Assembly (NCBI GenBank): GCA_016712535.1
Contig: JADJQW010000002.1
Span: 868,001 to 932,000, forward strand
DNA from: Flavobacteriales bacterium
GTDB taxonomy: Bacteria > Bacteroidota > Bacteroidia > Flavobacteriales_F > PHOS-HE28
Direction: 5' to 3'
Length of the DNA stretch: 64,000 nt
Shown here piece by piece: positions 23,219-31,624 of the stretch. The translations under genes were made by a program, and so were the position numbers. Position 1 is the stretch's first letter. Each line of letters starts with the position of its first letter. Under the pieces are notes generated by a model, which saw nothing but the letters and a program-made list of their open reading frames with translations, was not told where the DNA came from and made no database searches.

Positions 23219-25633
23219 TCATCCTTCAACCACCGTCAGCTTCGCGAACCTTAGTAGCAATTGCTTCTGCCCTGCGCTAGGGAAGAAAACAGTGGCTTTC
23301 AAGTCGGGTGCATGGCCTTCCACCTTCAGCACCTTGCCCTTGCCGAAGCGCTCGTGCTCCACGGTCTGGCCTTCCTGCAGGTCAGGGACAAGCCCACCCA
23401 AGGTGCGCGTGGCTTGCAAGGGAGTCCCACTGGCGCTGATGCGTTTCAGGTTCTTGCGCTCGGGTTCGGTGGATGCGGGCGTGCGTGTTGCCGGTGCCGG
23501 CTTGGAGTACGGAGCTGCCTTCGCGATCCCGGGTGCGCTGCGCTCGCGTCCATAAATGGGTCGTGATGCTTGCTCGTCACTGCTTCTGTCGCTCGATGCC
23601 GTCTTCCGCGCCCAAGGCGGAGTGCCCTTGTCGAAGCCGGTGAAGAGTGATGGACGTTCCGCCTGCCTCGGCATCTCCAAGTACTTCGGGTCGATCTCGT
23701 CGATGAAGCGGCTGGGCTCGCTGGCGGTGAGGTTGCCCCATTTGTAGCGGCTCATCGCATAGCTCAGCGTGCAGCGCTTCTCGGCGCGCGTGATGGCCAC
23801 ATAGAAGAGGCGGCGCTCCTCTTCGAGGTCGGCGCGGCTCTGCATTGAAAGCGTGTTGGGGAAGAGATCTTCTTCCAGGCCCACCACATGCACGTACGGG
23901 AACTCGAGGCCCTTCGCGCTGTGGATGGTCATCAGGCTCACGCGGTCGTTGTCGTTCGGGTCGTCCTTGTCGGCATCGGTCAGCAGGGCCACGTCGATGA
24001 GGAAATCGCTCAGCGTACGTGGCACGTCGGTGCCTTCGGCCTGCGCATCGCTGAACTCCTTCATGCCGGCGATCAGCTCCATGATGTTCTCGTAGCGGCT
24101 AACGCCTTCGGGCGTCTTGTCCGCGAAAAGGTCTTTGAGGATGCCTGTGCGCCGTGCGATCTCCTCGCCCAGCACCGCCGCGCTATGCGTGGGCAGCTGT
24201 GCTTGGAACGCCTGGACCATCAGCACGAAATCGGCGATGGCCTTTCGCGTGCCACCGTGCACATCGAGTTCTTGCAGATGCTGGAGGATCAAGTCCCAGA
24301 TGGGCATCTGCTTCGCGGTGGCGGCTACCACGAGCTTGTCCACCGTGGTTTGCCCGATGCCGCGCGTGGGGTAGTTGATCACGCGCTTCAGGGCCTCTTC
24401 ATCGCGCGGATTGCACACGAGGCGGAAGTAGCTGATGAGGTCCTTGATCTCCTTTCGCTGGTAGAAGCTGAGGCCGCCGTAGATGCGATAGGGGAGGTTG
24501 AGCTTGCGCAGGGCTTCTTCCATGCTGCGGCTCTGCGCGTTGGTGCGGTACAGGATCGCGAAGCCCTTGTTCGGTACCTGGTTCTGCATCTTGGTCTCGA
24601 AGATGCTGTGGGCCACGAAGGCGCCTTCCTCGTTGTCGCTCAGCGAGCGGTGCACCTTGATCTTCTCGCCCTCGCCGTTGTCGGTCCAGATGGTCTTGTG
24701 GATCTGGTCCTTGTTCTTCTCGATGAGCGAATTCGCCGCTCCCACGATGGTCTTGGTGCTGCGGTAGTTCTGCTCGAGCTTGAAGAGCTTGTGGTCGGCG
24801 TAGTCGCTGCGGAAGTTGAGGATGTTCTGGATGTTCGCTCCGCGGAAGGCGTAGATGCTCTGGCTGTCGTCGCCCACGACGGTGATGTTCTCATGGCGCG
24901 CAGCCAGCGTCTTCACGATGCTGTACTGCACCGCGTTCGTATCCTGGTACTCGTCCACGAGCAAGTATTGGAAACGGCTCTGGTACTTCACCATCGCCTC
25001 CGGATGATCGCGGAAGAGCAGGGCGGTGTTGTACAGCAGGTCATCGAAGTCCATGGCGCCGGAGCGGAAGCAGCGCTCGGCGTAGGCCTTGTACAATTCG
25101 CCCATGCGCTCGCGGCCCACGGCGGCGTCACCGGCCATCAGTTCGCCGTTGGCCAGGTATTCCAGCGGACCGATCAGGTTGTTCTTCGCGATGCTGATGC
25201 GGCTGTGCACCTGATTGGGCTTGTACAGCTTGTCGTCGAGCTGCCACTCCTTGAGGATGGCCTTGATGACGCTGCGGCTGTCGTCGGTATCGTAGATCGT
25301 GAAGTCCTTCGGGTAGCCGAGCTTGTCGGCCTCGATGCGCAGGATGCGCGCGAACACGCTGTGGAAGGTGCCCATCCACAGGTTGCGCGCCTCGCCGCTC
25401 TGCCCGCCGAGGATCTTCGCGATGCGCTCCTTCATCTCTCGCGCGGCCTTGTTGGTGAAGGTGAGCGCGAGGATGCGGAAGGGGTCCACGCCCTTGGCGG
25501 CCATCAGGTGGGCGATGCGCACGGTGAGCACGCGCGTCTTGCCGCTGCCAGCGCCGGCGATCACCATCATGGGGCCTTCTGTAGCTTCCACGGCGGCGCG
25601 CTGCGCGGGGTTGAGGCCGTCGAGGTAGTTCAT
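23219..25633 (-). CDS. uvrD: ATP-dependent 3'-5' DNA helicase, UvrD/PcrA type
   Basis: 804 residues, SF1A helicase for repair and replication. All the canonical motifs are visible: LNPAQRAAV (Q motif), AGAGSGKTRVL (Walker A, ~27), FTNKAAREMKER (Ia), DEYQDTN (II), VVGDDSQSIYAFRGA (III), LEQNYRSTKTI (IV), MTIHSAKGLEFPYVHVVGLEE (V) and RRLFYVAITRA (VI). The C-terminal ~130 residues include a low-complexity linker and a final Tudor-like element (GQTVEHERFGKGKVLKVEG), as in PcrA. Whether it is UvrD or PcrA cannot be settled by sequence alone. Confidence 0.95.
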   Translation of the reverse strand: MNYLDGLNPAQRAAVEATEGPMMVIAGAGSGKTRVLTVRIAHLMAAKGVDPFRILALTFTNKAAREMKERIAKILGGQSGEARNLWMGTFHSVFARILRIEADKLGYPKDFTIYDTDDSRSVIKAILKEWQLDDKLYKPNQVHSRISIAKNNLIGPLEYLANGELMAGDAAVGRERMGELYKAYAERCFRSGAMDFDDLLYNTALLFRDHPEAMVKYQSRFQYLLVDEYQDTNAVQYSIVKTLAARHENITVVGDDSQSIYAFRGANIQNILNFRSDYADHKLFKLEQNYRSTKTIVGAANSLIEKNKDQIHKTIWTDNGEGEKIKVHRSLSDNEEGAFVAHSIFETKMQNQVPNKGFAILYRTNAQSRSMEEALRKLNLPYRIYGGLSFYQRKEIKDLISYFRLVCNPRDEEALKRVINYPTRGIGQTTVDKLVVAATAKQMPIWDLILQHLQELDVHGGTRKAIADFVLMVQAFQAQLPTHSAAVLGEEIARRTGILKDLFADKTPEGVSRYENIMELIAGMKEFSDAQAEGTDVPRTLSDFLIDVALLTDADKDDPNDNDRVSLMTIHSAKGLEFPYVHVVGLEEDLFPNTLSMQSRADLEEERRLFYVAITRAEKRCTLSYAMSRYKWGNLTASEPSRFIDEIDPKYLEMPRQAERPSLFTGFDKGTPPWARKTASSDRSSDEQASRPIYGRERSAPGIAKAAPYSKPAPATRTPASTEPERKNLKRISASGTPLQATRTLGGLVPDLQEGQTVEHERFGKGKVLKVEGHAPDLKATVFFPSAGQKQLLLRFAKLTVVEG

Positions 25634-25638
25634 CGGCG

Positions 25639-25647
25639 ACGAAGGTA
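25639..25647 (-). promoter_or_regulatory. Promoter -7 element TACCTTCGT for uvrD
   Basis: Minus-strand TACCTTCGT, 5 nt before the uvrD ATG (25633), in the 33-nt gap after fic. Confidence 0.4.
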
Positions 25648-25666
25648 GACCGATGCTGAATGGTGC

Positions 25667-26674
25667 TCAGCGCTTGTCGCGAACCGGCTTGGTGCTGAGA
25701 CGATAGGATGCGGCGTTGCCTTGGCCTGTCTTGGTGAGCACGCCTCCGTTGACAGCATCCTTCAGGTCTCGTGTTGCGGTGGCCGTGCTGATCCATGGAT
25801 GATAGGCCATGTACTCGCTTCGTCGGAAGGGCTCATCCTCTTTCCCGCGTCGGCGTCGATCCAGCAAGAAAACGCTGACCCGATCAGCGGGGAAGCTTAC
25901 CGGATCGCGGGAGGCAAGGAGCTCCGCGAGCGCTTCCTCGATTCGTTCCAACGAATAAACGATGAAGCCCACGCAATCTCCACGGCGATCGGCATACTCG
26001 AGCGCGGCATGGTAGGCGGGCTCGGCGCGTTGGATGAAGGCCTCAACGGGCAAGTACGTGAATACGGGCCAATGGCGCGCTAACAATGCGCGTTGCCAGA
26101 GGCGGGCCAGGCGGCCATTACCTGCTGTGAAGGGGCGCAGATAGACCAATCCGAAGTGCAGCACGCAACTGGTAAGCAAGGGGGGGAAGTCATCCTCCTC
26201 AACGTAGCGGAGCAATTCCTGAACAGCCACGGATAAGCCCTTCGCTGGAGCGGTACGAAGTGGTTGGGGATCTCCATAGAACACCTCTATGGTCCCAGCG
26301 CGGTAATGTCCGGCGTCCATGGCCAGGCCATGCATGAGCACGCTGTGGGCTTGGCGGAGGTCTTGTTCTGCGAATGGGTCGAAACCGGCGATCTGCTCAT
26401 AGAGCCGGTGGGTGTTCACCGCTTCAAGTGCCACTGGTCCTTTTGTCGATGCCGCGTGGTCCATCATCAACTCGGCGATGGGCCCGTGATCGAGCACGCT
26501 GCCCTCTATGGCCAAGGTGGCCTGCACGGCGCTCACCCGGTAGGTCTTGTCCAACCCATGGGGCGCGAGGTGAAGCTGCCGGGCATGGACCTGCCCGAGT
26601 TGGTGATGCACAGCAGTAAGCAGATGCAAAACGCGCGGGCTAATGGAGTGAAAGGTGATGCTCGAGATGTCCAT
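25667..26674 (-). CDS. Fic-family protein with degenerate active-site motif and C-terminal winged-helix
   Basis: 335 residues. The Fic core is recognisable: an N-terminal alpha-inhibitory motif TLAIEG (53-58, pattern S/T-x-x-x-E-G/N), a helix bundle, and the Fic loop L-RPFTAGNGRLAR at 179-191. Active Fic enzymes have HPFxD/EGNGRxxR; here the catalytic His is Arg180 and the acidic residue is Ala184, while GNGRxxR, the phosphate anchor, is kept. AMP transfer should be lost or strongly altered. Residues ~285-330 (STATATRDLKDAVNGGVLTK) form a winged-helix DNA-binding domain common in this subgroup. A palindrome lies just upstream of its own start, consistent with autoregulation (inference). Confidence 0.88.
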   Translation of the reverse strand: MDISSITFHSISPRVLHLLTAVHHQLGQVHARQLHLAPHGLDKTYRVSAVQATLAIEGSVLDHGPIAELMMDHAASTKGPVALEAVNTHRLYEQIAGFDPFAEQDLRQAHSVLMHGLAMDAGHYRAGTIEVFYGDPQPLRTAPAKGLSVAVQELLRYVEEDDFPPLLTSCVLHFGLVYLRPFTAGNGRLARLWQRALLARHWPVFTYLPVEAFIQRAEPAYHAALEYADRRGDCVGFIVYSLERIEEALAELLASRDPVSFPADRVSVFLLDRRRRGKEDEPFRRSEYMAYHPWISTATATRDLKDAVNGGVLTKTGQGNAASYRLSTKPVRDKR

Positions 26675-26678
26675 TTAA

Positions 26679-26694
26679 CGAATCAAATGATTCG
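26679..26694. promoter_or_regulatory. Operator-like palindrome CGAATC-AAAT-GATTCG upstream of fic
   Basis: Perfect 6-bp arms (26679-26684 and 26689-26694) around AAAT, placed between the fic -7 element (26697-26704) and the fic ATG (26674). A protein bound here would block transcription. The Fic protein's own winged-helix is the obvious candidate binder. Confidence 0.55.
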
Positions 26695-26696
26695 AA

Positions 26697-26704
26697 CAAA
26701 GGTA
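26697..26704 (-). promoter_or_regulatory. fic promoter -7 element TACCTTTG
   Basis: A perfect match to TAnnTTTG on the minus strand, 22 nt before the fic ATG and directly adjacent to the palindrome. Confidence 0.6.
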
Positions 26705-26893
26705 GAGTTAAGAACTGAGCGCTTTCTGTAAAGCGCGAGCTGATTCGGGGGTGATCAGCAGCATGGCACCTTTCAGAATCGTATCTCACAAAACGGCTGA
26801 TCGACAGTGATATATGAGTAAGCCGCCGCACGGGAAGCAGCACAAATCCTTGTGCTCGTCCATTGTCCTTGAAGAAAATTCCATGAACAGGAC
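26705..26893. other. Divergent spacer between fic and the ribosomal cluster
   Basis: The fic-rpsL gap is 308 nt. Besides the two promoters it holds a 7-bp perfect hairpin, GCGCTTT (26719-26725) / AAAGCGC (26730-26736) with loop CTGT, and otherwise no recognised feature. A plus-strand frame from 26814 runs into rpsL in another frame and is not credible as a gene. Confidence 0.5.
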
Positions 26894-26924
26894 TTGGTGG
26901 GAAACACAGTTCCGCTACTTTCGC
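26894..26924 (+). promoter_or_regulatory. Promoter of the ribosomal-protein cluster (TTG-N19-TACTTTCGC)
   Basis: The -33 TTG at 26894-26896, a 19-nt spacer and the -7 TACTTTCGC at 26916-26924 give the best promoter in the window, matching the Bacteroidota TTG-N(19)-TAnnTTTG architecture. The RNA start is predicted near 26929, leaving a ~54-nt leader before rpsL. Confidence 0.75.
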
Positions 26925-26982
26925 AGCCCGTTTTCCGCCAGAAAAACACGGAAACGCCTGACAGTCAAGCCGAAAGCACCTC

Positions 26983-27381
26983 ATGCCAACGATTCAGCAG
27001 CTCATCCGCAAAGGCCGCGAGAACCCGGTCTACAAGAGCAAGTCGATTGCTCTGAAGTCGTGCCCCCAGCGCCGTGGCGTGTGCACCAAGGTGTACACCA
27101 CCACGCCGAAGAAGCCGAACTCGGCACTTCGCAAGGTGGCCAAGGTGCGCCTGGTGAATGGTTACGAAGTGATCGCTTACATCGGCGGCGAGGGCCATAA
27201 CCTGCAGGAACACAGCATCGTGCTCGTGCGCGGTGGCAGGGTGAAGGACCTGCCCGGCGTGAAGTACCACATCGTGCGCGGCGTGCTCGACACCAGCGGT
27301 GTTGAAGGACGAAACCAGCGCCGCAGCAAGTACGGCACCAAGAAGCCCAAGGCCGGAGCCGCTCCTGCCAAGAAGAAGTAA
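26983..27381 (+). CDS. rpsL: 30S ribosomal protein S12
   Basis: 132 residues; decoding-centre protein. It opens MPTIQQLIRKGREN and contains the conserved loop TTPKKPNSALRKVA (41-54), where streptomycin-resistance substitutions occur, with the Lys residues present. The second loop is KDLPGVKYHIVRG, with Lys where many species have Arg. The C-terminal tail is lysine/alanine-rich (KAGAAPAKKK), slightly longer than in E. coli. First gene of the cluster, 25 nt before rpsG. Confidence 0.98.
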   Translation: MPTIQQLIRKGRENPVYKSKSIALKSCPQRRGVCTKVYTTTPKKPNSALRKVAKVRLVNGYEVIAYIGGEGHNLQEHSIVLVRGGRVKDLPGVKYHIVRGVLDTSGVEGRNQRRSKYGTKKPKAGAAPAKKK

Positions 27382-27406
27382 GCGCTAACGGAAAAGGAAC
27401 AGGAAC

Positions 27407-27871
27407 ATGCGCAAGAAAGCAGTCAAGCACACCACGCTGCCCGATCCCAAGTTCGGCGACGAGCAGGTGACCAAGTTCGTGAACAACCTGATGTACGACG
27501 GCAAGAAGAGCAAGTCGTTCGACATCTTCTACAACGCCATCGACATCGTGGCGGAGAAGAGCGGGGAGGACGGCCTGGAGATCTTCCGCAAGGCCCTCAC
27601 GAACGTGACGCCCCAAGTGGAAGTGCGCAGCCGCCGCGTTGGCGGTGCCAACTTCCAGATTCCCCAACAGGTGCGCGAGGAGCGCAAGAAGAGCTTGGCC
27701 ATGAAGTGGCTGATCGGCTATGCGCGCGGACGCAATGAGCGCAGCATGGCGCAGAAGCTCGCCAACGAGATCCTCGCGGCCAGCAAGGAGGAAGGAGCGG
27801 CCTTCAAGAAGAAAGAGGAGATCCACAAGATGGCCGAGGCCAACAAGGCCTTCAGCCACTTCCGGTTCTGA
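27407..27871 (+). CDS. rpsG: 30S ribosomal protein S7
   Basis: 154 residues; primary binder that nucleates assembly of the 30S head and contacts E-site tRNA. Family blocks: VTKFVNNLMYDGKKS, VEVRSRRVGGANFQIP, RKKSLAMKWLIGYARGRNE, and the C-terminus EEIHKMAEANKAFSHFRF. It sits between rpsL and fusA as in the classical str operon. Confidence 0.98.
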   Translation: MRKKAVKHTTLPDPKFGDEQVTKFVNNLMYDGKKSKSFDIFYNAIDIVAEKSGEDGLEIFRKALTNVTPQVEVRSRRVGGANFQIPQQVREERKKSLAMKWLIGYARGRNERSMAQKLANEILAASKEEGAAFKKKEEIHKMAEANKAFSHFRF

Positions 27872-27895
27872 TAACGACGGTAGAGCAAGCGAGCA

Positions 27896-30004
27896 ATGGC
27901 CAAAAGGGACCTGACATACACGCGGAACATCGGCATCATGGCCCACATCGATGCGGGCAAGACGACGACTTCCGAGCGCATCCTCTACTACACCGGGCTG
28001 GTTCACAAGATCGGCGAGGTGCATGATGGCGCCGCCACCATGGACTGGATGGAGCAGGAGCAGGAGCGTGGCATCACCATTACTAGCGCCGCCACCACCA
28101 CCAGTTGGAACTACCGCGGCGACAAGTACAAGATCAACTTGATCGACACCCCTGGCCACGTAGACTTCACCGTTGAGGTGGAGCGCAGCCTGCGCGTGCT
28201 CGATGGCGCTGTTGCCCTCTTCTGCGCCGTAGGCGGTGTTGAGCCTCAGAGCGAGACCGTTTGGCGTCAGGCCAACAAGTACAAGGTGCCGCGCATCGGT
28301 TTCGTGAACAAGATGGACCGCAGCGGGGCCGACTTCTTCAGCGTTGTTGCGCAGATCCGGGAGCGTTTGGGCGCGAACCCGGTTCCCTTGCAGGTGCCCA
28401 TCGGCGCCGAAGCCGATTTCCTCGGTGTGGTCGACCTGATCAACAACCGCGGCATGGTGTGGAACGAATCCGACCAGGGCATGACCTGGAAGGAAGTCCC
28501 CATTCCCGAGGACCTGAAGGACACCGTGAAGGAGTGGCGCGATAAGCTCATCGAAGCCGTTGCCGAGAGCGACGACAAGTTGATGGAGAAGTATTTCGCC
28601 GACCCCGATAGCCTGACCGAGGCGGAGGTGATGGAGGCCGTGCGCAAGAGCACGATCAACATGAGCATCACGCCCATCCTCTGTGGCAGCGCCTTCAAGA
28701 ACAAAGGCGTGCAGACCATGCTCGATGCGGTGATGGCCTACCTGCCCAGCCCTTTGGATTTGGAAGCTGTGACAGGCATTGACCCGAGAACGGATGCGGA
28801 GGCAACCCGTAAACCCGATCCGGATGAGCCCTTTGCCGGACTGGCATTCAAGATCGCGACGGATCCGTTCGTGGGCCGCTTGGCGTTCTTCCGCGCTTAC
28901 AGCGGCGTGCTCGAGGCCGGAAGCTACGTGCTCAATACCCGCAGTGATAAGAAGGAGCGCATCAGCCGCATCTTCCAGATGCACTCCAACAAGCAGAATC
29001 CCGTGGAGCGCATCGAGGCAGGTGACATCGGTGCCGCGGTTGGTTTCAAGGATATCCGCACGGGCGATACGCTTTGCGCTGAAGACCACCCGATCATCCT
29101 CGAGAGCATGAGCTTCCCCGAGCCGGTCATCGGCATCGCGGTGGAGCCCAAGACACAGGCTGACCTGGACAAGATGGGCGCCGCCTTGGCGAAGCTCGCT
29201 GAGGAGGACCCTACCTTCAAGGTCCACACCGACGAGGATACGGGCCAGACCGTGATCAGCGGCATGGGCGAATTGCACTTGGAGATCCTCGTGGACCGCA
29301 TGAAGCGCGAGTTCAAGGTGGAGTGCAACCAGGGTGCGCCGCAGGTGAAGTACAAGGAAGCCATCAGCGGCAGCGTGGAGCACCGCGAATTGTACAAGAA
29401 GCAAACGGGTGGCCGGGGCAAATTCGCCGACATCCATGTGCGTATCGAGCCGCAGACGGACCCCGCCAAATTGGGCTTGGAGTTCATCGACGAGATCAAG
29501 GGCGGTTCGATCCCGAAGGAATTCATCGGTCCGGTTTCCAAGGGCTTCGAGGCTTCCTTGAAGAATGGCGTGCTCGCAGGCTTCCCGATGGAAAGCCTGA
29601 AAGTGACGCTGTACGACGGTTCCTTCCACAACGTGGACTCCGATGCGCTGAGCTTCGAGATCTGCGCCAAGGCTGCGTTCCGCAACGCGGTTCCCAAGTG
29701 CAAGCCCGTGCTGCTCGAGCCGATCATGAAGATCGAGGTGATCACGCCCGAGGAGAACATGGGCGATATCGTGGGCGACCTCAATCGCCGTCGCGGTACG
29801 ATCATGGGCATGGAGGACCGCGCTGGCGCGAAAGCCATCAAGGGCACGGTGCCCTTGAGCGAGATGTTCGGCTATGTGACCTCCCTGCGCACCATGAGCT
29901 CTGGCCGCGCCAGCAGCACCATGGAATTCAGCCATTACGTTCCTGCACCCAACAACGTCACCGAAGCCGTATTGGCCAAAGTGCGTGGAAAAGTGTCTGC
30001 CTAA
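27896..30004 (+). CDS. fusA: Elongation factor G
   Basis: 702 residues; GTPase that translocates tRNA-mRNA after peptide bond formation. G motifs: AHIDAGKTTTSERIL (G1), RGITITSAATT (G2), DTPGHVDFT (G3) and NKMDRSGAD (G4). Domains II-V are complete, with GGRGKFADI in domain IV and a final YVPAPNNVTEAVLAKVRG. It is followed by rpsJ after 13 nt, so tuf does not occupy its classical position between fusA and rpsJ. The 1062-residue antisense frame is shadow. Confidence 0.98.
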   Translation: MAKRDLTYTRNIGIMAHIDAGKTTTSERILYYTGLVHKIGEVHDGAATMDWMEQEQERGITITSAATTTSWNYRGDKYKINLIDTPGHVDFTVEVERSLRVLDGAVALFCAVGGVEPQSETVWRQANKYKVPRIGFVNKMDRSGADFFSVVAQIRERLGANPVPLQVPIGAEADFLGVVDLINNRGMVWNESDQGMTWKEVPIPEDLKDTVKEWRDKLIEAVAESDDKLMEKYFADPDSLTEAEVMEAVRKSTINMSITPILCGSAFKNKGVQTMLDAVMAYLPSPLDLEAVTGIDPRTDAEATRKPDPDEPFAGLAFKIATDPFVGRLAFFRAYSGVLEAGSYVLNTRSDKKERISRIFQMHSNKQNPVERIEAGDIGAAVGFKDIRTGDTLCAEDHPIILESMSFPEPVIGIAVEPKTQADLDKMGAALAKLAEEDPTFKVHTDEDTGQTVISGMGELHLEILVDRMKREFKVECNQGAPQVKYKEAISGSVEHRELYKKQTGGRGKFADIHVRIEPQTDPAKLGLEFIDEIKGGSIPKEFIGPVSKGFEASLKNGVLAGFPMESLKVTLYDGSFHNVDSDALSFEICAKAAFRNAVPKCKPVLLEPIMKIEVITPEENMGDIVGDLNRRRGTIMGMEDRAGAKAIKGTVPLSEMFGYVTSLRTMSSGRASSTMEFSHYVPAPNNVTEAVLAKVRGKVSA

Positions 30005-30017
30005 TCCGCGAACCCAG

Positions 30018-30323
30018 ATGACCCAGAAGATCCGGATCAAGCTCAAATCGTACGACCATAACCTGGTTGACAAGAGCGCGGAGAAGATCGTGAAGACGGT
30101 GAAGACCACCGGCGCCGTGGTGAGCGGTCCTATTCCCCTGCCCACCCACAAGCGCTCCTTCACTGTCCTGCGCAGCCCGCACGTCAACAAGAAGGCCCGC
30201 GAGCAGTTCCAGCTGTGCAGCTACAAGCGCATGATGGACATCTACAGCTCCTCGAGCAAGACGATTGATGCGCTGATGAAGCTGGAGCTCCCCAGCGGCG
30301 TGGAGGTGGAGATCAAAGTCTGA
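30018..30323 (+). CDS. rpsJ: 30S ribosomal protein S10 (NusE)
   Basis: 101 residues from ATG 30018 (MTQKIRIKLKSYDHNLVD); the upstream in-frame ATG (29985) lies inside fusA and is rejected. S10 is part of the 30S head and also the NusE partner in antitermination. Signatures: GPIPLPTHKRSFTVLRSPHVNKKAREQF is seen as GPIPLPTHKRSFTVLRSPHV, then KLELPSGVEVEIKV at the end. First gene of the S10 block. Confidence 0.98.
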   Translation: MTQKIRIKLKSYDHNLVDKSAEKIVKTVKTTGAVVSGPIPLPTHKRSFTVLRSPHVNKKAREQFQLCSYKRMMDIYSSSSKTIDALMKLELPSGVEVEIKV

Positions 30324-30369
30324 CCGGGAACCCAAGGCAACAGCAGTTCTCGACTCAACAACATCAGCC

Positions 30370-30987
30370 ATGAGCGGACTAATCGGAAAGAAAATCGGGA
30401 TGACCAGCCTGTTCGATACGGACGGCAGCCTTGTGGCTTGCACCGTGATCGAGGCTGCCCCTAACGTGGTGAGCCAGGTGAAGACCGCGGAGAAGGACGG
30501 CTACCAGGCGGTGCAACTGGCTTTCGGCGAGCGCCGCGCGAAAAGCTCGAATGCAGCCGAGATGGGCCACTACAAGAAGGCCAATACCACTCCCAAGGTG
30601 AAGTCGCACGAGTTCAAGGAATTCGAGACCGAGCTGAAGCTGGGCGATACCGTTGACGTCAACCTATTCGAGGAAGGCAGCTTCGTCACGGTCACTGGCA
30701 ACAGCAAGGGCAAGGGCTTCCAGGGCGTAGTGAAGCGCCACGGCTTCAGCGGCGTGGGCGAAGCCACCCACGGCCAGCATGATCGAAGCCGCGCTCCCGG
30801 TTCGCTGGGCGGCAGCTCTTACCCCAGCCGCGTGTTCAAGGGCATGCGCATGGCGGGCCGCACCGGCGGGAACAAGATCACCACCGAGAACCTGAAGGTG
30901 GTGAAAGTGGATGCTAGCAAGAACCTGTTGCTGCTCAAGGGCACCGTTCCCGGTCCCAAAGGCAGCATCGTCATCATCTGGAAGTAA
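30370..30987 (+). CDS. rplC: 50S ribosomal protein L3
   Basis: 205 residues; early-assembly protein near the peptidyl-transferase centre. Opening GLIGKKIGMTSLFDTDGSLV, then VTGNSKGKGFQGVVKRHGF and the loop HGQHDRSRAPGSLGGSSYPS. HGQ here replaces the more usual HGS in the loop. The C-terminus is LLLKGTVPGPKGSIVIIWK. It ends 1 nt before the rplD ATG. Confidence 0.98.
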   Translation: MSGLIGKKIGMTSLFDTDGSLVACTVIEAAPNVVSQVKTAEKDGYQAVQLAFGERRAKSSNAAEMGHYKKANTTPKVKSHEFKEFETELKLGDTVDVNLFEEGSFVTVTGNSKGKGFQGVVKRHGFSGVGEATHGQHDRSRAPGSLGGSSYPSRVFKGMRMAGRTGGNKITTENLKVVKVDASKNLLLLKGTVPGPKGSIVIIWK

Positions 30988-30988
30988 G

Positions 30989-31621
30989 ATGGAGATCGAG
31001 ATCTACAGCAAGGACGGCAAGTCCACCGGCAAGAAAGCCAAGCTGAACGATGCGGTGTTCGCCATCGAGCAGCCCAACGACCACGCCATCTGGCTGGACG
31101 TGAAGCAGCACCTGGCCAACAAGCGCCAAGGCACCGCCAAGACGCTCGAGAAGAGCGAGGTGAGCGGAAGCAGCAAGAAGCTGCATCGCCAGAAGGGCAC
31201 CGGCGGCAGCCGCAAAGGCTCCATCAAGAGCCCGCTCTTCCCAGGTGGCGCGCGCGTCTTCGGCCCGAAGCCACGCGATTACCACTTCAAGCTGAACAAG
31301 AAGGTGAAGGACCTGGCCCGCCGCAGCGCCCTCACCTACAAGGCCAAGGATGGCGCGATCAAGGTGCTCGACAGCGCCGCCATGAGCGCACCCAGGACCA
31401 AGGAATTCGCGGCGCTGCTCAACGCCTTCTCGCTCGGTGCGCGCAAGGCCGTGATCGTGGTGCCCGCCAAGGATGAGAACCTGCTGCTGAGCAGCCGCAA
31501 TGTGCAGCGCGCCCGCGTGGTGGTTGCCAGCGAGCTCAGCACCTACGATATCATGAACGCCAACGGGCTGATCATCGCCAAGGACGCGATCGCCCCGTTG
31601 GAGGCAACCCTTACCAAGTAA
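30989..31621 (+). CDS. rplD: 50S ribosomal protein L4
   Basis: 210 residues from ATG 30989 (MEIEIYSKDGKSTGKKAKL), chosen because it follows the rplC stop by 1 nt and matches homologs; the longer frame overlaps rplC. L4 lines the exit tunnel (LHRQKGTGGSRKGSIKSPLF) and in other bacteria represses its own operon. The globular part ends ASELSTYDIMNANGLIIAKD. The stop-start junction with rplW is TAAGCCATG. Confidence 0.97.
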   Translation: MEIEIYSKDGKSTGKKAKLNDAVFAIEQPNDHAIWLDVKQHLANKRQGTAKTLEKSEVSGSSKKLHRQKGTGGSRKGSIKSPLFPGGARVFGPKPRDYHFKLNKKVKDLARRSALTYKAKDGAIKVLDSAAMSAPRTKEFAALLNAFSLGARKAVIVVPAKDENLLLSSRNVQRARVVVASELSTYDIMNANGLIIAKDAIAPLEATLTK

Positions 31622-31624
31622 GCC

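Noticed and set aside
23888..25648. A 586-residue plus-strand frame
   Set aside because: Antisense to the helicase, which has all SF1A motifs.
26814..27200. Possible small gene upstream of and overlapping rpsL
   Set aside because: Runs through the strong promoter and into rpsL in another frame; no homology recognised.
27002..30190. A 1062-residue open frame on the minus strand
   Set aside because: Antisense to rpsL, rpsG, fusA and rpsJ; same shadow effect.
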